Shown here piece after piece: positions 1 to 5,739 of a DNA stretch of 6,172 nt. Below the pieces are notes generated by a model. It was not told the origin of the DNA, ran no database searches, and saw only the letters and a list, made by a program, of their open reading frames with translations. Numbering within the stretch: the first letter of the stretch is position 1; each line of letters starts with the position of its first letter. This stretch comes from Akkermansiaceae bacterium (GTDB lineage: Bacteria > Verrucomicrobiota > Verrucomicrobiia > Verrucomicrobiales > Akkermansiaceae). The stretch is from positions 1-6,172 of the forward strand of contig JALZWJ010000098.1 in NCBI GenBank assembly GCA_023300065.1, in the 5' to 3' direction. The position numbers were made by a program, and so were the translations under genes.

Positions 1-2541
1 GCGATCGATTCAGCCCCCATCATGCGGGTTCAGTTTAAGGTGGGCGATGAGATCCTGATCCACACGGGGGAAACGGTCACGGTAGAGAAAGTGACTGAGG
101 AGGGCGGCCTGCTCACCTATCACAGCGGCGGTAAGAGCTTCGTTGAGGGGGAGCTGGATGACTCCATCAGCTTTTCTAAGCCGGATGACCGACTTCTCGG
201 CGGCCAAGTCGATGACCTACGCACTTTTAATCTCCGCATCGAGTCGCTCTTCCGTTCTTCAAAAATCCGCCAATCTCCGGTGCGGGGATTTCTTGGTGGT
301 CGGGTCGATCTCATCCCGCATCAAATCGCGATTGTCAAAGAGGTGTGCTCGCGCCTTGCACCACGGGTCCTTCTCGCCGATGAGGTGGGCCTTGGGAAAA
401 CGATCGAGGCGTGCCTCATCTTGCACCGTCTCCACCTCACGGGGCGGGCGGACCGGGTCCTTATTCTCCTGCCCGAGCCACTGGTCCACCAATGGTTCGT
501 GGAACTCCTACGCCGCTTTAATCTCCTCTTCGCGATCTTTGATGAGGAGCGCTGCCAATCGCTTTCAGGCGATAATCCCTTTCTGGAAAACCAACTCATC
601 CTCTGCTCGCAGGACTTCCTTTTAGACAATCCAGAGCGGGTTCCCCAAGTCATCGAGGCTGGGTGGGACCTCTTGATTGTGGATGAGGCGCATCACCTAG
701 AGTGGTCGCCGGAAGAGCCGAGTGAGGGCTACGAACTAGTGCAGGCGCTCGCCACGGAGACTCCTTCAGTCCTTCTCCTCACCGCGACCCCGCAGCAGCT
801 GGGTGCGGAGGGGCACTTCGCCCGCCTTCAGCTTCTGGATCCACATCGTTATAATGACCTCGCGGCCTTCCTCACGGAGTCAGATTATTACGAGCAAGTG
901 GCCGATGCCATCGACCTCATCCAAGACGGGAAGAAGCCGAATGCCGCTCTCTTCGCCGAACGCTCTCCCCGCATTGCGGAGGGGGTGGCCAAGCTCCCTG
1001 CAAGTAAAGATCAGGTCATCTCAGATCTGCTCGATTCCTTCGGCACCGGGCGCGTGATGTTCCGCAACACGCGAAAACAACTCACGGGCTTCCCGCAGCG
1101 TAAAGCGCATCTCGTCGAGTTAGAAGGGGAGGATCCCTTCGCCACCAAGATCGATTGGTTGATCTCTTTCCTCAAAAAACACCCATCAGAAAAAATCCTG
1201 CTCATTGGTAAAACCTTAGAGCTGGTCGAGGAAATCACCGAGGCCCTCCTAGACCGGGTTGATATGAAAATTGCACAGTTTCATGAGGAACTTAGCCTCC
1301 TACAGCGTGATCGGAATGCCGCTTACTTTTCGGAAGACGAGGGGGCGGATCTCCTCCTCTGTTCAGAGATCGGGAGTGAGGGGCGGAACTTCCAATTCGC
1401 CCACCACCTCGTTCTTTTCGACCTGCCAGAGAACCCTGAACTCCTAGAGCAGCGGATCGGCCGGCTCGACCGGATTGGTCAGACCGAGACGATCAATATT
1501 CACGTCCCTTACGTGAAGGGAGATCCCGGCGAACGATACGCGCGTTGGTATCAGGAGGGATTAAATGCCTTCGAGAAAAACCTTCAAGGCGCGCAGCTCC
1601 TCGTGAAGCGGCTTCAAGGGATCAAAGCAGATACCCTGCCGAAGTTCATCTCGGAGTCGAAGAAACTCCGTGACGAAACAGAAGCTCAGATGGAACGCGG
1701 GCCGGACCGTCTCCTCGCGCTGACCTCCCAAGGTGGCGGGGATATTGAGCAGACCCTTGAGATGATCGATCGCTGGGATCGTGACCATGAGTTCGAGGAT
1801 TGGATCCTCCGCCTCTTTGACCACTTCGGCCTCACGGTTGAGGAGATGGACACCCGGAGCTACCTTCTGGAACCTGGGAACGTCATCACAGATGCCTTCC
1901 CAGACCTCCCTGAAGATGGGATGAGCGTGACATTTGACCGTGACCACGCCTTAGTCCGTGAGGAGATCGGCCTCATGACGGCGGACCACCCCATGGTGCG
2001 CAATTCCATCGATCTCCTCCTCTCTGGCGAGGCCGGGAATAGTTGCTTCGGGGTTTGGGAAGCTCCTGGGCAAATGTCAGTCATTCTGGAAGCGTATTAT
2101 ATTATCGAATGCATCGCGCCCGCCTCTTTACAGACTGATCACTACCTGCCCGCCGTCCCAATTCGGGTGGTGGTCGACTATCAGGGCAAGGACCTCACGG
2201 CAGATGTTTCTCTAATGAAAGCCGTCCTTCGCCGGGGGAGCCACCGGAAGCTGCTCGATCAACCGAAGGTCACGGGGGAGATGATTCCTGGGATGCTGAA
2301 GGCGCTGGAGGCGCTGGCAGGGCAGCGCCGTGTCACCACAATTAAGAAGGCGGTCGAGAAAATGGAAACCTCACTCGCGGCAGAGAAGGCCCGCTTGGTG
2401 GATCTGGCCCTCGTGAATCCGCTCATCGATGATATCGAAATTAATGCGCTGGATGCTCACCGTAAGGATCTTAATAAAGTCATCACCACGGCGCGTCTCC
2501 GCCTTGATACTCTCCGCCTAATCTACAAGGTCCCCGGATAA
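1..2541 (+). CDS. rapA: RNA polymerase-associated SWI2/SNF2 ATPase RapA (5' end outside window)
   Basis: RapA is a DNA-translocating ATPase that binds core RNA polymerase and promotes its recycling after transcription. Numbered from the Met at base 22, the visible protein has a Tudor-like segment (about 1-50), then the SNF2 core: Walker A LADEVGLGKT (118-127, Lys126), motif II DEAHH (221-225), motif III LLTATP (252-257), FRNTR (347-351), motif V SEIGSEGRNFQF (448-459) and motif VI EQRIGRLDRIGQ (476-487, Arg481/Arg484). A RapA-specific C-terminal region (about 500-839) ends in RLDTLRLI. All of this matches E. coli RapA as I recall it, nearly motif for motif. The frame is open to base 1 with no ribosome-binding site before base 22. 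The seven upstream codons read AIDSAPI and align with the E. coli interdomain sequence, so the first Tudor-like domain lies off the window. About 846 codons are visible against 968 in E. coli. The protein lacks roughly 40 residues between the two ATPase lobes. The stop is TAA at 2539-2541. Identification is firm; the start is not in the window. Confidence 0.95.
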   Translation, partial: AIDSAPIMRVQFKVGDEILIHTGETVTVEKVTEEGGLLTYHSGGKSFVEGELDDSISFSKPDDRLLGGQVDDLRTFNLRIESLFRSSKIRQSPVRGFLGGRVDLIPHQIAIVKEVCSRLAPRVLLADEVGLGKTIEACLILHRLHLTGRADRVLILLPEPLVHQWFVELLRRFNLLFAIFDEERCQSLSGDNPFLENQLILCSQDFLLDNPERVPQVIEAGWDLLIVDEAHHLEWSPEEPSEGYELVQALATETPSVLLLTATPQQLGAEGHFARLQLLDPHRYNDLAAFLTESDYYEQVADAIDLIQDGKKPNAALFAERSPRIAEGVAKLPASKDQVISDLLDSFGTGRVMFRNTRKQLTGFPQRKAHLVELEGEDPFATKIDWLISFLKKHPSEKILLIGKTLELVEEITEALLDRVDMKIAQFHEELSLLQRDRNAAYFSEDEGADLLLCSEIGSEGRNFQFAHHLVLFDLPENPELLEQRIGRLDRIGQTETINIHVPYVKGDPGERYARWYQEGLNAFEKNLQGAQLLVKRLQGIKADTLPKFISESKKLRDETEAQMERGPDRLLALTSQGGGDIEQTLEMIDRWDRDHEFEDWILRLFDHFGLTVEEMDTRSYLLEPGNVITDAFPDLPEDGMSVTFDRDHALVREEIGLMTADHPMVRNSIDLLLSGEAGNSCFGVWEAPGQMSVILEAYYIIECIAPASLQTDHYLPAVPIRVVVDYQGKDLTADVSLMKAVLRRGSHRKLLDQPKVTGEMIPGMLKALEALAGQRRVTTIKKAVEKMETSLAAEKARLVDLALVNPLIDDIEINALDAHRKDLNKVITTARLRLDTLRLIYKVPG

Positions 2542-2553
2542 GAGAGAAGGGGC

Positions 2554-4023
2554 TTAAAAGCGGACGGAGATCCCTGAGATGACCGAGAAGTCATCACTCT
2601 CAGCTCCTGTTGGGGGCTCACTGTCGTAGAAAAATTGCACTCCGACTCGCCATGAAAGATTCTCGGTGAGAAAGGTATCCACGAAGAGATAGGAGGAGAG
2701 ATTAAAAGTTGTAGGGTCGTTGACGAAGGCTTGATACGTGATCTCTTGGGTCACGTAAGTGTGGTAACTCAACTGCCAATAGAGGCGCTGGGTGAGGTGG
2801 AAAGAAGCCTCGTTTGTGTTCACGCTACCTTGCCTTTCGAAGGTGAATCCTAGACCTGCCTCCAGCGCTAAGCCACCGTAGTCCGTGAGGATAGGGTGTG
2901 TCCCGGCGTGAACCGCGGGGGTGATTCGATAGTCGAGGTCGTTGGAAGTGTCATAGGAAAAGTTAGTTCCGATTCCAGCATAAGTCGCTTTGTTGAGTTT
3001 CCAGCTGTGGCTCGCGGAAAGGTTAAGTCGGTTCTGTGTCGTATCGTTATTGGCTTCTGCAAATCGATAGTCGCCTTTGAGGTTGATGTCCCGCTCGTCT
3101 GACCGGTAGATCGCTTCGTAATTCAGGTTCAGGTTCAGAGTGTTTGTGTTTCCTGATGATGAGCTGGCTCCGAGCCCGGCGTTCCGGACCCAGCCCTTGC
3201 GGTTGCCCTCCGTTTTTAGGTCCTTTTCTCTCAGGGTTTTGCGTTCATCGTCTCGGTCGATTTCTTCTTTGAGGAAACCGTTGAGCGAGTAGGCGAGGCC
3301 CACGGTGATGAGCGTGTCGGATTTTCCTTGGCCAATCGCGGGGTCAAGATCGACCCGGTGGGTCACTCGTGGCTGGATGTTCCACCGGTTGTTCATGCGG
3401 AGATCTAGCCCGGCTGAAAATTCAAAAATGTAGCTAGCGGCATCATTTGCCTTGGGGGTGAGGGAGGTGGACTGACGAATCCGTGTGACCTCATTCCAGC
3501 GGTAGTCGTAATGCTGGGCGAGGCGCAAGGTGGCAAAGGAATCACTCTCGCTATCCTTCGATTCAAATGCGTATCCCAAGCCAGCTTCAACGCTCAAGAG
3601 GCCTTTTTTATTCCGCATAAAATAGTATCCGAGCACCGGCCCGACATCGACCCGATAATCGACGAGCGAGGGCTCATTGGTGAAGAGGCTCCCATTCAAG
3701 CCGAAGAAGAATTTCTCTCCGAGGAGTTGATTGTAGTTTCCGAAAAGACGGAAGGATTCGTTATTGGTGATGCCGGAGTCTTCTGAGTAAAAATAGTCGA
3801 GCCCGTAAGCGGCATCATTCTCCAAGGTCCGGTAGGTTCCCAGAAAGCGGAGGTTGTAAGCGAGGCTATCAGAATTTCCGCTGGTGAAGCTCAATCCAGC
3901 CGCTCCGCTGTGTTCCCATGGGGAGCTGTCTGAGGCAGAGGCGGGGGGCGCGATGAAGAGGCCACCTGCGATCGCAACGGAGTACCCTAGGATGGCGAGT
4001 CGTTGCGAAAAAGAGCGGGGCAT
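2554..4023 (-). CDS. Exported outer-membrane beta-barrel protein with two tandem DUF481 (YdiY-like) units
   Basis: DUF481 proteins (E. coli YdiY, 'putative salt-induced outer membrane protein') are predicted outer-membrane barrels of poorly known function. From the ATG at 4023 the protein is 489 residues. It has a basic n-region (MPRSFSQR), a hydrophobic core (LAILGYSVAIAGGLFIA) and a probable signal peptidase I site PPASA|SDSS near residue 30. Two similar units follow, about residues 36-250 and 278-489, joined by a highly charged linker (about 251-277). Both open with an AGL..(S)SGN motif, share an aGLGyxFE strand, use alternating polar/hydrophobic strands, and end in aromatic Phe (LNGF and SVRF). 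A terminal Phe is typical of proteins recognised by the BAM complex. The frame continues upstream to GTG 4125/ATG 4122, adding 34 or 33 residues. I prefer 4023 because it places the signal peptide at the N-terminus. Neither start has a clear Shine-Dalgarno. The stop TAA (2554-2556) faces rapA 12 bp away. Substrate or stress role is unknown. Confidence 0.85.
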   Translation of the reverse strand: MPRSFSQRLAILGYSVAIAGGLFIAPPASASDSSPWEHSGAAGLSFTSGNSDSLAYNLRFLGTYRTLENDAAYGLDYFYSEDSGITNNESFRLFGNYNQLLGEKFFFGLNGSLFTNEPSLVDYRVDVGPVLGYYFMRNKKGLLSVEAGLGYAFESKDSESDSFATLRLAQHYDYRWNEVTRIRQSTSLTPKANDAASYIFEFSAGLDLRMNNRWNIQPRVTHRVDLDPAIGQGKSDTLITVGLAYSLNGFLKEEIDRDDERKTLREKDLKTEGNRKGWVRNAGLGASSSSGNTNTLNLNLNYEAIYRSDERDINLKGDYRFAEANNDTTQNRLNLSASHSWKLNKATYAGIGTNFSYDTSNDLDYRITPAVHAGTHPILTDYGGLALEAGLGFTFERQGSVNTNEASFHLTQRLYWQLSYHTYVTQEITYQAFVNDPTTFNLSSYLFVDTFLTENLSWRVGVQFFYDSEPPTGAESDDFSVISGISVRF

Positions 4024-4175
4024 AAATTTAGCGTTTTGAAAGAACCGAACCACTTTGGAGTGAGGCGTGCCGTGATAGAAACTTGCTAAGGAAGAGAGAA
4101 CAAGAAGGTTTTTAGCGATCATCACTTTGCGTATTTATTTTGTCTTATTGAAGGAGGCGCGAGAGGTGCTAAAAG
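4024..4175. promoter_or_regulatory. Divergent intergenic region between the barrel protein and monooxygenase genes
   Basis: These 152 bp separate two divergently oriented genes and must hold at least one promoter for each, assuming the barrel gene starts at 4023. An AT-rich core lies at about 4131-4150. On the minus strand a weak sigma70-like pair can be drawn: TTGTTC (4098-4103) and TTCTAT (4075-4080) with 17 bp between them. Each hexamer matches consensus at only three of six positions, so this is tentative. No convincing pair was found for the plus strand. No clear operator or riboswitch was seen. If the barrel gene starts at 4125 instead, only 50 bp remain. Confidence 0.45.
4162..4168 (+). 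promoter_or_regulatory. Probable ribosome-binding site of the monooxygenase gene
   Basis: AGAGGTG lies 7 nt before the ATG at 4176 and supports that start. An in-frame TAA at 4170-4172 rules out any longer N-terminus. A stronger Shine-Dalgarno match, AAGGAGG (4151-4157), lies 18 nt from the ATG, too far for normal use with it. It sits 8 nt from an out-of-frame GTG at 4166. Confidence 0.5.
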
Positions 4176-5726
4176 ATGGGGCAGGTGGCAGAGGGAAATC
4201 ATGATAGAAAGCACTGGGCAGTGTGCCCGGAGTGTCTGGGACGTGGCCGGAAGGTCCGGCGAGTCTCAGGGAAGGCGCGCCGCCATTATCAGAGCGCGAT
4301 TGCGGAGTTTGAGCGCAGGCAGCGGGTCGCACTTTCTGAAGGCCGTGAGACGGGGGCTGCAAATGCGACCCCGCCCGTTCAGCCTAAGGGGCACCTTGAG
4401 GTGTGCCCTGAGTGTGGGGGGAATGGCCTACGGGCGGCGGAGAATGCCCCAGTCCCGGATCTGGAAAATTATCCACATGTCGCGATTGTGGGAGGTGGGA
4501 TCGGCGGGGTGGCCTTGGCGGTGGCGTGTTACCATCGCGGGATTCCTTTTACGCTCTATGAGCGTGATGGAGGGTTCGATGAGCGGTCTCAAGGGTATGG
4601 CTTGACCTTGCAGCAGGCGAGTAAAGCGATCGAGGGGCTGGGGGTTTTCTCTCTCGCTGAGGGGGTGATTTCGACTCGGCATGTGGTGCATACGACGGAT
4701 GGAAAAGTGATCGGAGAGTGGGGGATCCGAAAGTGGGAAGAGGGCAGCTCTGAGGCGCAGCCGCCCCCACCGCCGAAGCGGACGAATGTGCACATCGCAC
4801 GGCAGGCTTTACGCTATGCGTTGTTGGAGCAATTGCGCGGGCATGATGGGCTGAAGTGGGGGCACCAGTTGGTCGATTTTAAAGAAGTCGAGGGAGGTGG
4901 GGTGGAGGTGGATTTCCGGGTAGATGAGGAGATGAAAAGCGCCCAGGCGGATCTTTTAGTCGGGGCGGATGGGATTCGGAGCACGGTGCGGAGATTAACG
5001 ATGGGGGAGGTTGAGGCGCCGTTATCATACCTCGGGTGTTTGGTGATTTTGGGGATTTGCCCGCTGGCAGATCTGGAGGGGTTTGAGAATGTTTTGTTAG
5101 ATTCGGCGACGGTGTTTCAGACCGCGAATGGGCATGAGCGGATTTATATGATGCCGTATTCGGCAGATGCGGTGATGTGGCAGCTGAGCTTCCCGATGGA
5201 TGAGGATGCCGCGAAGGCGCTCAGTGAGCAGGGGCCAAAGGCGCTAAAGGAGGAGGCAATACGGAGGTGCCCATGGCACGATCCGATTCCTCAAATCTTG
5301 ATCGCGACGAAGGAGGCGCGGGTCTCTGGTTATCCCGTGTATGACCGTGCCTTACTCAAGCCTGAGACTTTGGCGAAATGTGCGAGCGTAACCTTGCTGG
5401 GCGATGCGGCTCACCCGATGAGTCCATTTAAAGGACAGGGGGCAAATCAGGCTTTGCTCGATGCCTTGGCCTTGGCCCGAGGGATTTCAAAATCTTGCCA
5501 AGCCAAGTCTGGTTGGCGGGAGGCAGGGCTGAGGGAGCGGGTTTTGGGGGACTTTGAAGCGGAGATGCTAGAGCGGAGTTCACGGAAAGTGATCGACTCG
5601 GCCAAGGCGGCAAAGTTCCTACATTCCGAAACGGTGCTGCATGAAGGGGACGAGCCGAGGGGGCGATGTTTGCGGAGGGGAGAGGCCAAGTCAGACGCTC
5701 AGGTCTCGGGCGGCTGTGCTCAGTAA
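4176..5726 (+). CDS. FAD-dependent monooxygenase (group A, aromatic-hydroxylase type) with N-terminal DnaJ-like CxxCxGxG zinc knuckles
   Basis: The product (516 residues) is predicted to use FAD and NAD(P)H to hydroxylate an organic substrate, like UbiH, PHBH and kynurenine 3-monooxygenase. Residues 17-24 (CPECLGRG) and 77-84 (CPECGGNG) are two CxxCxGxG knuckles, giving four Cys ligands (17, 20, 77, 80) for one predicted zinc. A basic, helix-like stretch separates them (about 25-60). The FAD fold follows: Rossmann GGGIGG (106-111) closing on Glu129, the DG motif GADGIRS (263-269), and the GD motif LLGDAAHPMSPFKGQGANQA (407-426). A proline-rich insert (QPPPPPK, 195-201) precedes the conserved RTNVHIAR segment. 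There is no signal peptide or membrane helix, so it is probably cytoplasmic. The tail (481-516) has two more Cys (498, 514). It is convergent with the next gene, 6 bp apart. Third positions are G-rich, unlike rapA. The fold class is confident; the substrate is unknown, and aromatic, quinone-precursor or antibiotic substrates are all possible. Confidence 0.88.
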   Translation: MGQVAEGNHDRKHWAVCPECLGRGRKVRRVSGKARRHYQSAIAEFERRQRVALSEGRETGAANATPPVQPKGHLEVCPECGGNGLRAAENAPVPDLENYPHVAIVGGGIGGVALAVACYHRGIPFTLYERDGGFDERSQGYGLTLQQASKAIEGLGVFSLAEGVISTRHVVHTTDGKVIGEWGIRKWEEGSSEAQPPPPPKRTNVHIARQALRYALLEQLRGHDGLKWGHQLVDFKEVEGGGVEVDFRVDEEMKSAQADLLVGADGIRSTVRRLTMGEVEAPLSYLGCLVILGICPLADLEGFENVLLDSATVFQTANGHERIYMMPYSADAVMWQLSFPMDEDAAKALSEQGPKALKEEAIRRCPWHDPIPQILIATKEARVSGYPVYDRALLKPETLAKCASVTLLGDAAHPMSPFKGQGANQALLDALALARGISKSCQAKSGWREAGLRERVLGDFEAEMLERSSRKVIDSAKAAKFLHSETVLHEGDEPRGRCLRRGEAKSDAQVSGGCAQ

Positions 5727-5739
5727 TGGAGTTTACTGA
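5720..5739. repeat. Inverted repeat spanning both stop codons of the convergent gene pair
   Basis: TCAGTAA (5720-5726) is repeated perfectly in inverse as TTACTGA (5733-5739) around a 6-nt centre, TGGAGT. The TAA stop of each convergent gene forms the inner end of one arm, so both coding sequences end in CAG TAA. It could fold into a 7-bp stem in either transcript. No T-run follows on either strand, so it is not a standard intrinsic terminator. Confidence 0.6.

Noticed and set aside
1561..1947. 128-codon minus-strand ORF inside rapA
   Set aside because: It is antisense to the well-conserved RapA C-terminal region, with no motif and no ribosome-binding evidence; an open frame by composition.
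2301..2329. GGCGCTG direct repeat and the GGCGCTG-GCAGGG-CAGCGCC hairpin (2310-2329) inside rapA
   Set aside because: Perfect 7-bp stem, but it is within codons for KALEALAGQR, an Ala/Leu-rich helix, and has no T-run; most likely a codon by-product.
2535..2552. CCCC...GGGG pairing in the rapA/barrel gene junction as a terminator
   Set aside because: Only a 4-bp stem with a loop of about 10 nt and no T-run; not a credible terminator.
3122..3138. TTCAGG hexamer microrepeat (about 2.8 copies) in the barrel gene
   Set aside because: It encodes an alternating Leu-Asn beta-strand (LNLNLN); too short to treat as a repeat element.
3511..3786. 91-codon plus-strand ORF inside the barrel gene
   Set aside because: Antisense to a clear beta-barrel coding sequence; no motif or start signal.
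4201..4605. 134-codon ORF on the plus strand beginning at ATG 4201
   Set aside because: It overlaps the monooxygenase in another frame, its translation lacks any recognisable motif and is Arg/Ser-rich, and the zinc-knuckle and Rossmann motifs lie in the other frame.
4428..4800. Several minus-strand ORFs opposite the monooxygenase
   Set aside because: Low-complexity Arg/Pro/Ser-rich translations, mutually overlapping, antisense to conserved FAD-domain codons.
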